Shown here in pieces: positions 10,168 to 20,440 of a stretch of DNA of 64,000 bases. The position numbers and the translations under genes were made by a program. The notes beneath the pieces are model-generated. The model was not told the DNA's origin. It saw only the letters and a list, made by a program, of their open reading frames with translations, and did no database searches. This DNA is from Methanogenium cariaci JCM 10550. GTDB taxonomy: Archaea > Halobacteriota > Methanomicrobia > Methanomicrobiales > Methanomicrobiaceae. The DNA lies in assembly GCF_001315945.1 (NCBI RefSeq), contig NZ_BBBG01000012.1, positions 1-64,000 on the forward strand, written 5' to 3'. Each line of letters opens with the position of its first letter. Position 1 is the first letter of the stretch.

Positions 10168-11074
10168 TTACTCTTTTAGTTCTTTGAGAATGTTGTCCAT
10201 TACCGCATCGACTTTTTCCCATGTCGCCTGATGCTGGTCATCCCCTTCTTTTCGGATCACAAACGGCCTGCCTTCATCGCCTGCCTTGCGCATCTCAGGG
10301 TCAATGGGGGATGGAACCGAGGTAGGGCACATCCAGTTCCTCTGCCGCTTTCTTTCCGCCTCCCTTTCCAAAGAGGTCGATCTCATCACCGCAGTGCGGA
10401 CAGATCATCCCGCTCATATTCTCGATGATACCGATGACCGGTAATTCAAGCTGCTGAATGAACTTCACCGCCTTTGTCGAATCCATCACGGCGACATCCT
10501 GCGGGGGGGTGGTGACAATGACCGCACCGTCGATATTGGGTGCGAGCTGGGCAATCGCCAGTGCCTCGTCACCCGTGCCGGGCGGCAGGTCAACGATGAG
10601 ATACTCCATATCTCCCCAGTTGACATCTTCGAGGAACTGTTTGATTGCGGTGAATTTCATGGGACCGCGCCAGACAACTGGGCTGGAGGTGTCCGGGAGC
10701 AAGAAGGCCATGGAGACGACACCGAGTTTTCCGGTAAGACGGACCGGTTCAATCGTCTTCCCGTCACGGGACTCCAGACGTTTGTCCTCAACACCCAGCA
10801 TCTTGGGGATATTTGGTCCGTGAATGTCAAGATCAACAATTCCGGTGTCATATCCCTTATTGGAAAGGGACATAGCGAGGTTTGTTGCGACCGTGCTCTT
10901 CCCCCCCACTCCTCCCTTACCGGAAAGAACGAGAATGATATGCTTTACACTGATCTCTACCTTCTGTATGGGACTACTGGTCTTTTTTGCCGGGTCTGTG
11001 CATGTGGACGCGGTTCCGCATGAGGAACAGTTCCCGTCGCATGCCTGTTCTGATTTTTCGGTATTTTCGGTCAT
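10168..11074 (-). CDS. Mrp/NBP35-family ATP-binding iron-sulfur carrier
   Basis: P-loop ATPase of the Mrp/ApbC/NBP35 family that assembles and transfers iron-sulfur clusters. The N-terminus has a Cys-rich patch (CDGNCSSCG), then the deviant Walker A, the DLDIHGPNIPKMLG segment, VDLPPGTGDE, and the CPHCG cluster-binding pair near residue 240. The Walker A reads KGGVGGKST, one Gly too many: the family has KGGVGKS, and the extra codon comes from a seven-G run where four are expected. A second run near 10306 breaks the frame and moves the C-terminus (ILKELKE) to another frame. GAGGAGAA upstream supports the start. Confidence 0.88.
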
Positions 11075-11222
11075 GATATTCTCCTCACAGTATCTTTGTC
11101 TTATGAAGTGTGAATGATTTTCTTTCATTCGTCCTGCATAAATCTATATATGTTTTCAATATCCCGACGGATATATCTGCGTATTTTTGTGTGATTTCCC
11201 TGACGTATGAACCGTTCATTGA

Positions 11223-12107
11223 TCATGCTTTTTTGGTCTGCTGAACCCGGTCAAGGTCGATGAAGGGTTTGATGTCCAGAACCGGGGGGGTGTTATCGAT
11301 GGCATCCAGTCCACGGACGGTCAGGACAGTTCCTTTGACCTGAATCAGATCGACCAGTTCAAGGGCGATGGGGGGGTTCGGGCGTGCCGGTGACCGGATG
11401 GAAAATACTCCACGTTCTGTTGTCTGTCCCGGCGGAGTGGCCCTGAGAAGGGTTCGTTCTGCCCGGTCAAACCAGCAGAGCACTACGAGTTGGTTGCATT
11501 TTTCAACGGTGTACAATGCATCCCGGTACTCCGGGAAGATATGAATCTCCGAGACCTGATCCGAGAGCCGTCCCTGTCGGGGTGCGTCAGCAGGTGTCGC
11601 ATAGGATGATTTGACCCGGCCCACCGGTCTGAGCGTAAATTCTTCTCTGCTGACGTGCTCTTCCTCAGCCGATGTCGTGCCCTTTTTTTGCATCCGGTCC
11701 AGTGTCTCGTTGCACATCCGGTCAGCGATACTGATGTGGGTATGTGACCGGGGGGGCACATTTTCAAAAGAGACTGAATCAAATTTTTTGACGATGGCAA
11801 CGGCTTTCATATACAGTTCTCTCAGACAGCGGTCCCTGACCTTATATTCACCCCCCCTGAGCTGGCGAATGATCAGCTGACTGTCCGAGTAGAGAAGAAT
11901 ATTGCCGAACCCCCCCTGCTGTTCTGCATCCGAGAGTGCATTGATCACTGCGTAATATTCGGCCTGATTGTTCGTTGCATATGTGTGGTATCCGGAATTC
12001 TCTGTCTCAATGATCCCGTTATGCATGATAATATAGGCCCACGCTGAATTTCCCGGATTTCCGCGCGAGGCGCCGTCAGTGTATATTACCGCAGATTCAC
12101 CCTTCAT
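11223..12107 (-). CDS. RNase HI domain fused to TrmO (TsaA) domain
   Basis: One continuous frame of 294 residues carries two enzymes. Residues 1-130 are RNase HI: YTDGASRGNPG, NNQAEYYAV and SDSQLIIRQL supply the acidic Mg-binding residues that cut RNA in RNA:DNA hybrids. From about residue 150 comes a TrmO domain (FTLRPVGRVKSSY, SPARPNPIAL), which methylates N6 of threonylcarbamoyladenosine-37 in certain tRNAs. No G/C run lies at the junction, so the fusion is not produced by the frameshifts seen elsewhere. I placed the start at MKGESAVIYTDG: a TATA element lies 27 bases upstream and no ribosome binding site is seen, so the mRNA is probably leaderless. Confidence 0.85.
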   Translation of the reverse strand: MKGESAVIYTDGASRGNPGNSAWAYIIMHNGIIETENSGYHTYATNNQAEYYAVINALSDAEQQGGFGNILLYSDSQLIIRQLRGGEYKVRDRCLRELYMKAVAIVKKFDSVSFENVPPRSHTHISIADRMCNETLDRMQKKGTTSAEEEHVSREEFTLRPVGRVKSSYATPADAPRQGRLSDQVSEIHIFPEYRDALYTVEKCNQLVVLCWFDRAERTLLRATPPGQTTERGVFSIRSPARPNPPIALELVDLIQVKGTVLTVRGLDAIDNTPPVLDIKPFIDLDRVQQTKKA

Positions 12108-12128
12108 GTTCAGAGTATTGGCAATCAA

Positions 12129-12138
12129 GGTATTTAAT
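12129..12138 (-). promoter_or_regulatory. TATA box of the RNase HI-TrmO gene
   Basis: GAATTAAATA on the minus strand is centred about 27 bases upstream of the chosen ATG at 12107, the spacing expected when translation begins at the first transcribed base. Confidence 0.4.
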
Positions 12139-12228
12139 TCGATTATTGAACGGACGGGTTCCGGAATGCGATGGGGGGGAAAAGGCTCCGGGAGTCTTCC
12201 TGCCGTCACATCCCGGAATAAATGAATG

Positions 12229-12549
12229 TTATTCCTTTAGTTCTCTCCGGACACACCGGCAGATGTCACAGATGGTAACACCGCCGTCGCCGTTGATGAG
12301 GGACCAGGCCCACCGGTCGATTACGCTATTGAGATCGTCTGATATTTCGATGCATTTGCATCCCCGTTTTCTGCTGACATACTGGGATACGGCAGCAGGG
12401 GGGGTCAGTCCCATATATCCTGCAACGCTTTTCTGGGTGAGTCCTCTCTGGATTACCATTCGGGATACGACTTCCGCCCGTATCTGGGGGGGCAGGTACT
12501 GCCGTACCATCTCATCACAAATTAATATGTCACAGGACGGCTGCTTCAT
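12229..12549 (-). CDS. HTH transcriptional regulator, 106 aa
   Basis: Small DNA-binding protein with a helix-turn-helix around residues 25-60 (RMVIQRGLTQKSVAGYMGLT, then VSQYVSRKRG), of XRE-like type. The C-terminal part has ICDICRC, a Cys cluster that could bind metal or respond to redox state. Its ATG overlaps the stop of the upstream winged-helix gene in ATGA, so the two regulators are translationally coupled. A seven-C run adds one Pro in LTPPAAV. The target is unknown; the shared promoter carries a repeated operator described separately. Confidence 0.7.
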   Translation of the reverse strand: MKQPSCDILICDEMVRQYLPPQIRAEVVSRMVIQRGLTQKSVAGYMGLTPPAAVSQYVSRKRGCKCIEISDDLNSVIDRWAWSLINGDGGVTICDICRCVRRELKE

Positions 12550-12814
12550 GCAGCGGCCTTCTGTGCTTCTTCAGCAGTCAGTACGTCCTTGATCTGATAG
12601 AGAACCTGACGGGCATCTCTGAAGTTGAATTTCTCGATGATCATGCCGTTCTCTTTGAGTTTTTTTATTGCATACCTGACCGTGCGTGGTGAAATGTCGA
12701 TTTCCTGCGTCACCTGCTTGAATGTCCTTGACTCTCCGTCCTCCAGAAGGGCCAGCACCCGCTGGGAGGAGGGGGGGGAAGCCGCACTTTGTTAACGCTG
12801 TTAATGGCTTGCAT
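12546..12814 (-). CDS. Winged-helix transcriptional regulator, about 88 aa
   Basis: MarR/ArsR-like winged-helix protein. The recognition region reads TFKQVTQEIDISPRTVRYAI followed by the wing NGMIIEKFNFRDARQ. The start MQAINSVNKVRLP at 12814 is placed upstream of an eight-C run that breaks the frame; without correction only the last 70 residues are seen. One operator-like 13-mer lies inside the first codons and a second lies next to the TATA box, which points to autoregulation. It overlaps the downstream HTH gene by ATGA. Confidence 0.72.
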
Positions 12815-12846
12815 GATAGGTACTTAACGCCGTTAACATATATACC
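12792..12846 (-). promoter_or_regulatory. Duplicated TTAACGCYGTTAA operator and TATA box
   Basis: Two near-identical palindromes, TTAACGCTGTTAA (12792-12804) and TTAACGCCGTTAA (12824-12836), lie 32 bp apart centre to centre, close to three helical turns. The distal one abuts a TATA box (GGTATATATG on the minus strand, 12837-12846); the proximal one overlaps the start of the winged-helix gene. The spacing suggests cooperative binding of two dimers that block transcription. Confidence 0.6.
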
Positions 12847-12938
12847 TGCCGTGATGTGCTCTGGCATGCCATGCCCTGTCAGCACATGGTGACGTTCGAA
12901 GAGAAATACACTTCTGATACCAGAGTGAACGGATATCC

Positions 12939-13130
12939 ATGGTCAGACTCGACAGGATTGAATTTGTAAAACTGCTGGTTTCTGTTGGTGCCGGAATGGT
13001 CGCAGGGAATGTTGCCCGTGGTTATTTTAGTGATCAGATTGCCGGTTTCTTTGCAACCGTCGTTGTTCTGGTGACCGTATATGGTGCACTCGATATCATC
13101 GACCGCAGATACCTGCGCAGAAATGAATGA
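12939..13130 (+). CDS. Small membrane protein, 63 aa
   Basis: A short protein with a charged N-terminus (MVRLDRIEFVK) and two hydrophobic stretches (LLVSVGAGMVAGNVA and FFATVVVLVTVYGALDII), ending in a basic tail. It reads without frame errors. It is divergent from the winged-helix gene and lies just upstream of the antiporter gene on the same strand. Not recognised; it may be a small membrane partner. Confidence 0.5.
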   Translation: MVRLDRIEFVKLLVSVGAGMVAGNVARGYFSDQIAGFFATVVVLVTVYGALDIIDRRYLRRNE

Positions 13131-13200
13131 TCGCAGATGAGTGTTTGAAAGAAAGACATAATGCACCTGATTGCCCACAGGGGGGGTTGTCTGTGGGGGG

Positions 13201-15316
13201 GTGGCGGGACTGTCTGTTGAAGAGATCATTATTCTCATTGTTTTTCTGTTGCTCATTGCTCTGTTGTCGGTGATCATTTTCAAGTGGCTCAGGATTCCGT
13301 ATACCATCGGTTTGATTATTATCGGGGCTGGCATCGCCCTGTTCTCTGATATCACCGGCATGCTCGACCCCCCCTCATCTCGTTCACTTTGTCACCGGAG
13401 ATCATTCTGTTTCTTTTTCTGCCGCCGTTGATCTTTGAGGCCGCATACCGGATGAACAGCCGGGTTTTTTTCCGCAATATCGTGCCGGTGCTGATACTGA
13501 CCCTGCCGGGCATCGTTGTCTCAATGATTGTCATCGGGGGGGGATATCGGCGCTTCTCACCCCCCCGTCCCTATTTTTTCCGCCCTGCTTTTTGGCGCAC
13601 TGATATCGGCCACCGACCCGGTATCGGTGCTCGCCCTGTTCCAGAAGCTGGGTATCTCCGAACGACTGAAGACCCTCGTGGAAGGGGGGGAGAGTCTCTT
13701 CAATGATGCAACAGCCATCGTGCTCTACAATGCGGTGATCGTCATTGCGGTATCGGGCGTTTTTACGGCAACGGATGTCACCGGGGGGGGTCTGACAGAG
13801 TTTGTCGGCGATTTTCTGGGGGGGATTCTCAGCGGGTGTCTGACGGGTATGGTCATCGGCTATCTGATCCTCTTTTCGCGGGACAATATGGCGTTTGCAG
13901 AGACGGTGTCCCTGATCGTTGCGTATGCGGCATTTCTGGTGGCGGAGATCTTTTTCGGGGTCTCCGGCGTGATCTCGGTTGTCTTTGCCGGTCTGACGCT
14001 CGGCTGGATTGCGTCGCTGACCCTGAAACCCGCGGAACGAAACCACATGAACGATTTCTGGCACTTTGCCGGGTTCATATCCAACAGTCTGATCTTTCTG
14101 CTGGTGGGCATCACGGTGATCAATCTCGTTGAGATGATGGGAACCGGGACGATGATCGTGCTTCTGGGTGGGGGGGCCGGTATAGCTGCGGTGCTCGCCG
14201 GACGGCTGGTGGTGGTCTACGGTCTCACTGCCGTATACAATCTGCTCCCCGGTGCGGATGTGATTGGTATCCGCTACCAGCACATCCTCTTCTGGGGCGG
14301 GCTCCGTGGGGGGGCGGTGGCGCTGGCGCTGGCACTCAGTATACCGGTAACGGTGCCGTTCCGGGACGAGATCCTGTTGATGACCATCATGGTCACCCTC
14401 TTCACCATTCTGGTGCAGGGCTCAACGATTCATCTCCTCATCAGCCGCCTGCGTCTGAACCGTCCGAGTAATCTGGCCTGGGTGGAGTATCTGGACACGC
14501 GGCTCACAACAAAGAGAAAGGCCCTTTCGCTGTTGGAAAAGATTCACGAGACCCGCGATATTGACCCGCAGATCTATGCCTCCGTTCATGCGGAGTATGT
14601 GAACGCGGTTCGGCGCTGCGAAATGGACTTCCGGGTGTTTGAGAAGTCGCTGAACCTGACGCCGAAGATGATTGAACAGGCGTTATGGTCGCGTCTGCTC
14701 TCCGTTCAGAGACGGGGGTATCGCGAGTTGTATGATAAGTCTTTGATATCGGAATTTGTGTTTGACATCCTGACGCATTCGCTGAACAGCGGGTATGCGA
14801 TGATCCGGAACAGGGAGACGCCGGAATTTCGTATTGACAAAAAACCCCCCCTGGAAATTGAGGTCATCCGGTGGCTGATCGCGGTGATTCACCGGGTGTC
14901 ACCCCGGGCACCGGCGGCAAAGAATCTCCGGAAGTTTTCCCTCAGTATCGAATATCAGACGCTTATTTCAGAAGTTGGGGGGGCTGCCAGCCGGGCACGG
15001 GAGAGCATTGATACGATTTCCCGTGATTTTACTGTCCCGGATGATCTGCTGGACGTGGTTCGGGCAGGGTATTCCCACCATATTGCCGAGTGCAATGCCG
15101 CGCTGCAAGAGATGGGGGGGAAGAAATATCCGGAGCTGGCGGAGGATATCGAGGACTACTACCTGCGTATGACCTGATAATGCGGGAGGGGGGGATATCA
15201 TCCGGCATCTGGCGGATGAGGGGGGGACGATATACGAGAACGTCCGGGACGATCTGCTCAGGGATCTCGAACAGGAGAAGGAAGCCCTGGAAAAGCATGT
15301 CTATAATATACTGTGA
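13201..15316 (+). CDS. Na+/H+ antiporter, CPA1 (NhaP) family
   Basis: Cation:proton antiporter with about twelve membrane helices followed by a cytosolic domain of roughly 270 residues. Family motifs are FLPPLIFEAAYRMN, ALISATDPVSVLA with the ion-binding Asp, and SLFNDATAIV. GTG at 13201 is the likeliest start (MAGLSVEEIIILI); the G/C-rich stretch before it is unreliable. Frameshifts occur near 13368 and 13540. The printed stop after LRMT (15177) is probably false: restoring one G gives LRYDLIMREGDII, and the frame continues through VRDDLLRDLEQEKEALE to TGA at 15314-15316, matching the usual acidic end of the family. It keeps internal Na+ low or adjusts pH. Confidence 0.85.
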
Positions 15317-15409
15317 TCAACTTTTGATAATGGAAGACTGCATCGGGATGCCCTGAGGGCATCCGATCAAAAATTCTTTAATTATGGCAAATAAATGGGA
15401 AATCAGCAT

Positions 15410-15934
15410 ATGAAACAGGGATATATTCAGGTCTATACGGGAGAGGGGGGGAAGGGCAAGACGACGGCGGCTCTGGGGGGGGTGAGTGTCCGGTCTCTGA
15501 TTGCGGGGGGGCACCGGGTCTATTTCGCCCAGTTCATCAAGGGGGCGAAGACCGGGGAGCTTTCGTTGCCGGAGTCGTTTTCGGAGTTTACGATTGTGCA
15601 GTACGGGGAAGGCCGGTTTATCGACGGTCAGCCGGAGGAGAGTGATATCATCGCCGCCCGAAAGGGGGCTTGCAATCTGTGCCGACGTGCTTTGCTCGGG
15701 AATGTATGATCTGGTGGTGCTGGATGAAGTCAATGTGGCCCTCTACTACGGGTTGTTTGATCTCTCTGAAGTGATGGCGGCTCTCCGCGGCAGGGCACCG
15801 CATGTGGATGTGATCTGCACGGGCAGGTACGCTCCCTCGGTATTGATTGAGGAGCAGACCTGGTCACCGAGATGAAGAAGATAAAGCATTACTATGCGGC
15901 CGGGGTGCGGGCCCGCAGAGGAATTGAGTTTTGA
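15410..15934 (+). CDS. cobO: Cob(I)alamin adenosyltransferase, CobO/BtuR type
   Basis: Transfers adenosyl from ATP to reduced corrinoid, completing coenzyme B12 or salvaging corrinoids. The P-loop near the N-terminus reads GEGGKGKT, with the family GEGKGKT interrupted by an extra Gly from a seven-G run. VYFAQFIKG, YDLVVLDEVNVAL (Walker B-like) and the end RARRGIEF are typical. About 174 residues. It is cut in the middle (near 15665) where the frame changes. ATG at 15395 is an alternative start; MKQGYIQVYTG fits the family better. It is convergent with the DUF99 gene. Confidence 0.86.
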
Positions 15935-15951
15935 TGATATTCTGTTGAGCT

Positions 15952-16552
15952 TCAATCTATTGAAGTACACTCCGGGTCGGGGTCTTGCGGGAGAAGGCCC
16001 CCCCGTGCAACGATACGGGCCACGCGGACGGGTTCGGGGGATCTTTCCCTGAGCGGTAAAGATGGTGCAGGCACGGACGGCATCTGCAAGGGGGGATGCC
16101 TGCCATGCGCAGGTAGACGGTCTCTCCGGTGGGAAGTTCGCAGGGGGATTCGTTTTCCTAACGATACGTATGCTGCGAGTCTCGGTTCGTCGTCGGGGGA
16201 AGTGGTGGCGGATGTCACCTTCAAGGCCGGGCGAGTCTTCGTAGGTGACCGATATGACGGGGGAGCCCGGTCTGTTCGTGCAGCTGTTGGATGTCGATGA
16301 CATTGAACCAGGAGATGACGCTGCCGCCCAGCATGATGGCCTGGATGTCGTTTCGTGCCAGACGGTTCCACAGGGCAAGGATGGCAGCGGTTGCGTCCAT
16401 GCCCCCCCGACGGTGGCGTGGGAGAAGGCGCAGCCGTCGATGATTTTGTCCCTTCGCATGACGATGCCGCAGATGAGGGACTGTTTTTTCCCCCCCCGGT
16501 AGCTCTCTGCGATGCCCAGTATCCGGATGCCTGTTTTTTCGAAGTGGAGCAT
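15952..16552 (-). CDS. DUF99 family protein (endonuclease dU-like)
   Basis: About 200 residues, archaeal DUF99, related in fold to endonuclease V. Recognisable pieces are LGIAESY at the N-terminus, DATAAILALWNRL, IMLGGSVISWFNVIDI and TFTAQGKIPEPVRVARI-like text at the C-terminus. AAGGAGATCC six bases ahead of the ATG makes the start firm. Several G/C runs (16494, 16401, 16001) split it into overlapping pieces in two frames. A DNA repair role is inferred from the endonuclease V relation only. Confidence 0.78.
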
Positions 16553-16611
16553 GGTTTGGATCTCCTTTTTTTCTGCATCGATGCTCCCGACCTGACGGGG
16601 GTATGTCCCGG

Positions 16612-17507
16612 TTATTTTCTCCGCTGCAGGAGTATGGCGCCGGCACCGATGGCAAGGATGGCAACAGCGGCGATGATGATCAGGGCATCGGGTGCCTTGT
16701 TTTCATCATAGAGTCTCTGGGCGGTCTTAAGGTTTTCTTCGGGAGGGACGGCGTCGGGGGGGTAGGGGGGGCGATGTATGCGTCCTCTGATTCTGTTGCC
16801 CGGGTGAGGACGGAGACGGCATCCGCATACTTTCCGAGTTGGGTGAGTGCCACGCCTTTGGTATTGAGGTAATTCACATGATCCGGCCTGAGGATGAGGG
16901 CGGTGTCGATGGCAACAAGGGCATTCTTCGGGTCACCTTCTCCCAGGAGTCCGGATGCGATGATGTTGTATGCAGCGGCGCTGGTATTGTCATTGGCAAT
17001 TGCACGGTCTGATGCGATATCGGTTTTGCTATCCCGTTCCAGTCGCAACGTCTCTTCTGCGTCTATTCGTGCATTCTGGTACTGGCCGAGGGCAAGGTAG
17101 GTGTAGCCCCGGTTCAGGTATGCGGTGGCCTCATCAGGATCTTTCTCAATGCCGATGGTGACGGCAGCGAGGGCCTCGTCATACTTGCCCATCTTTCTGA
17201 GGGAGTATCCCCATTTGCACCAGACGTCGGCAGGGACGGTATCCGTATCAATCTCATTTTTGTCCGCGTGCTGGGTGATCAGTTCGGCATACGCAGAGGC
17301 CCGCGGCCAGTTGCCTTCTTCGAATGCTGCGTCCATCGTTGCAATGGCCTTGGTGACATTCAGTTCGGCGGGGGGGACGGCGGTGAGGCCGGGAGCGGCG
17401 GCAAGGGTCGGGGGGGGCGATGATGGCGAGTCCTGCGATGAGGAGGAGGGCCAGGATGATGGGGGGGTGTTGGATCTCGGACGGGTGGTATTTTTGGTAT
17501 TGTTCAT
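16612..17507 (-). CDS. Membrane-anchored TPR-repeat protein
   Basis: About 298 residues. The N-terminus has a hydrophobic segment (PIILALLLIAGLAIIA in the corrected frame) that acts as signal or anchor. It is followed by at least four tetratricopeptide repeats (AYLNRGYTYLALGQYQNA and NTKGVALTQLGKYADAV are clear copies). The C-terminus is another hydrophobic helix, IIIAAVAILAIGAGAILL, and QRRK. The stop is TAA at 16612-16614 after the frame is corrected at runs near 16760. TPR arrays bind other proteins, here probably outside the membrane. It marks the chromosomal edge of the accessory island. Confidence 0.75.
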
Positions 17508-17509
17508 TG

Positions 17510-17845
17510 TTAGAAATTCAGTACACGGGGGGGGAAATAAATAGGTGATGAATGAGGGTTGGCCTCTGTAATCTGATAGTTTTTGAGAAAAGGATTGATC
17601 GTATGCAACGCTGCCCTGAGTTCCGGCTCGATGATGACCTCACTGAATGATACTCACTGCGACTCATGCGTCTCAGCTCCTTTGGGCAGGTGCCAGATCT
17701 CCCAGCCGAGACGCTCAAGCTGCTTGTGGAAGGAGATTTCGACGGAATTCTCTTCGTTCCAGATCATTTTCCGCAGAAAGCGATTCATTAGAGAGTAAAT
17801 AAAAGATGAGATATTTTTATGAAAAAATGAATGTTTGCAGGTCAT
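17510..17845 (-). pseudogene. hsdR: Type I restriction enzyme R subunit, 5' remnant
   Basis: Only the first 110 or so codons of an HsdR-like protein remain. NEENSVEISFHKQLERLGW matches the usual start of the family, and EVIIEPELRAALHTINPFL follows in the same frame after an in-frame TGA (after HESQ, near 17654). The frame then stops at 17510, three bases upstream of the TPR gene; the helicase and nuclease parts are absent. The ATG at 17845 overlaps the KAP NTPase stop in ATGA, although MIWNEENS at 17767 is the more family-like start. This is the decayed end of a restriction operon. Confidence 0.6.
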
Positions 17846-20068
17846 TCAACTTTCAATGGAGGATTTGTACTGAGAAAATCAGTTAACGAAGCAATCTGTT
17901 GTTTATTTAATGAACTTCTGTTCTTTTCAAGTATATCACTAACCTTTTCTCTGAATTCATTGTCTGATTTAAATGGTTCAAGAGAATATGGGACAATTGG
18001 GCCAACATATTTCATCTCATAGGATTTGTAAATGATAGCTATCAGAGAATCATCATTTTTCCAAATATTTTCTATCGCATCTACAAGATATCTGTCGTCA
18101 GGGCTCAATTTGTTCCATACGTAAATTATGGTGGTGATACTCGGTGAAGCAAAAGCGCACACGTCTGTTGAAAATGCATGCTGTAATTTTTCCACAAAAA
18201 TTTTATCAATCTCTTTCAATTCATCTAATTTCAGGAATCTGTCTGGACTAATGGTTGTTTCATCCCATTCGCCATTTTGTTGGTGAATGATAATTATTCC
18301 ATCGGCCATCAGCCAGAACGAATCTCCCGTTGAAAAAGCTTCACGTAACAATTCCAGTCGTTTTGCCTTTGGGTAGAAAGTGAGAGCCATATAAATAACT
18401 TTAGAAATATATTTTGTAATATATCCCATAGATATTACACTTTGGTTTACTACTTCAGGTTTAGTTATTAGTTTATTTTCGATTCTGAAACATCCAATTA
18501 CAATATTTTTCAGCAATTCTTCAGGAGTTTTTTCATCGATTGATGGGAGTATGCCCTCTAAAAATACTAATGCTCTGGAGCCCCCCCCTTCCCATTTCTC
18601 CCTTTAGCTGTGATATGATCATAATGAATTCGTTTGGATCTTGTATTGAATGCAGTAATTCTATTAATTCTGTGTTTGAAAAGAGATCTGGCTCAGTCTG
18701 AAATCTAAAATATTTAAGAAAGGTATCATAATTCAAATGAATATGCAATTTTCTGGGTGATGGACTTGAAATGGAGGAAGTATTATCAAAACACTTTTTT
18801 GACCGATGGAAACAGGTCTGTCATAATGTATTTCACTGACAGTTTATCTTTATCTTCGATACTATCAATCCAATTTTTATGGAAAGTATTTATGGATTCT
18901 GGTTTTATAGAGAGGGAAATTAATTGCCCTATCAAAGAATTGTCTTCAATAAAGTAACGATGATTCTCTTTTATCAGATTATACAATTTAGGATAATTTT
19001 GCCTGATAATTTCCAAACAGATGAAGTCGATTACATTAACCTCATTTTTAAGAGGGGGATATAATAATTCCAATGAATTGTGCAGACGGATAACACTTCG
19101 TGGTGTTAAAATGAACTGTTTCAGACCCTTATGATAAATATCCGTCCACCTTGTCTGGTCGAATAAATCACTATTTGTATCATAAAATAGATCGGTAAAA
19201 ATCGTTTTTTCTGTGTATTGTTTCAAATGATATTCTCCAATCACAGGGAGGGGAACCTCAAACTGGACAATCTTCTCAAGATATTTTATCCCTGCCCGAT
19301 GGTTATTGTTGGGGGGGTTAGTATGAAGTGCAGGGTGGAATTCATACTCAAGGGCATCTATGACAATTTCTTTATCATATGCCAGCAGGTAAATGATATT
19401 TTGAAAATCGACAACTGCTTTTAATGCCCTGAAGAGTTCCTGAATTTCTTTTGATGTGAGCCGGTCAATATCATCGATGATGATTACGATTTTCCCATCT
19501 AATTCCTGAAGTTCTGTTTTAATTTCTTCTTTCAACTGGAATATTGATTTAACCGATTTTTGCAATTTATATTCGATTATTGTATTGAGCCCAGTAAAAC
19601 CCCATCCAGCTATTTGCCCTTCCGGTGTTGGGACAGCTCTTAGGCAGGAGCCGTATGAAAATAATTTATTTAATGTTTTCAGTGTTTTTTTAGAGATCTT
19701 TTGTTGCGGTCTCTTGCATTGGGCCTGTAGCTGAATAAAAAATTGTGATACAATATCCTGATGACCTGAAAATAGCCAGGGATCAAATCTAAAGACAATT
19801 GTCTCCGTAACCTCTCTACCTATTTCCAGTTCATTACAGTTTTCAGTAAGATATTTTTCGGTATAAAAGAGGAATGACGATTTTCCACTCCCCCCCATTT
19901 ACCATTTATTGCAATGACATAGCCTGAATCAGAATGAAGTTGGCAAATACTCGCTGCCACTTCTTTTGCGATATTTTTGTAGCCAAAAGCATCAACACCA
20001 AAATCATCAACAGGACAATCCCTGATAATGTTCATGGATTTTGAAGAATCATCGTTTTCCTGGCTCAT
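17842..20068 (-). CDS. KAP-family P-loop NTPase
   Basis: About 742 residues. A KAP P-loop domain occupies the N-terminal half: NGKWGGSGKSSFLF (Walker A, with a frame break at a six-C run), the family hallmark RFDPWLFSGHQD, and IIIDDIDRL (Walker B). The C-terminal half is unrecognised. Two further frame breaks (18787, in a T-run, and 18581) split it; correcting them gives FPSVKKVFDNTSS and GSRALVFLEGILPS. The ATG overlaps the hsdS stop (ATGA) and its stop overlaps the hsdR remnant, so it was translated as part of a type I restriction operon. AT content is clearly higher than in flanking genes, a sign of transfer. KAP proteins are often tied to phage defence. Confidence 0.8.
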
Positions 20069-20440
20069 ATAATTTCCTTCTCCGACACTTGCACCTTGCC
20101 GGTGATGAGGTCAGCCATCAATCCATGTTTCATCGTCAGCAGTTTGTCACGATAGGCTTCTTCTCTAGCAATGTTTCCGTCTGCATCGGTGAGGATTGTG
20201 GCAATGCGGCGCTGTTCGAGGAGTGGCGGCATTATTGTTGGAAGAATTTGACATTTTTTTAGATGAATATTCATTTTTTCAAGAACAACTCCTTGACTTG
20301 CATCCAAGAAATATTTCACATGCCCCCCCATGTACGATCTGTCTGTTAGCGATGAGAAATTTATCTAGAATTACTTACTGAAGATCTTTTGGGTCATGTC
20401 GAATAGGAGATATCCTGTGCCCATATTTGACAAGAGCCGA
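20065..20440 (-). pseudogene. hsdS: Type I restriction specificity subunit, 3' remnant
   Basis: The last 85 codons or so of an HsdS protein: LEQRRIATILTDADGNIARE, YRDKLLTMKHGLMADLITGK and a short tail, the conserved distal helix of specificity subunits. Upstream of 20331 the sequence still resembles the second target-recognition domain (SALVKYGHRISPIRHDPKDLQ) but carries stops, and no first half or hsdM is found. Its TGA overlaps the KAP start. Confidence 0.65.

Noticed and set aside
12879-13361. 160-residue minus-strand frame overlapping the small membrane protein and antiporter start
   Set aside because: It has no recognisable motif and runs antisense to the N-terminus of the antiporter.
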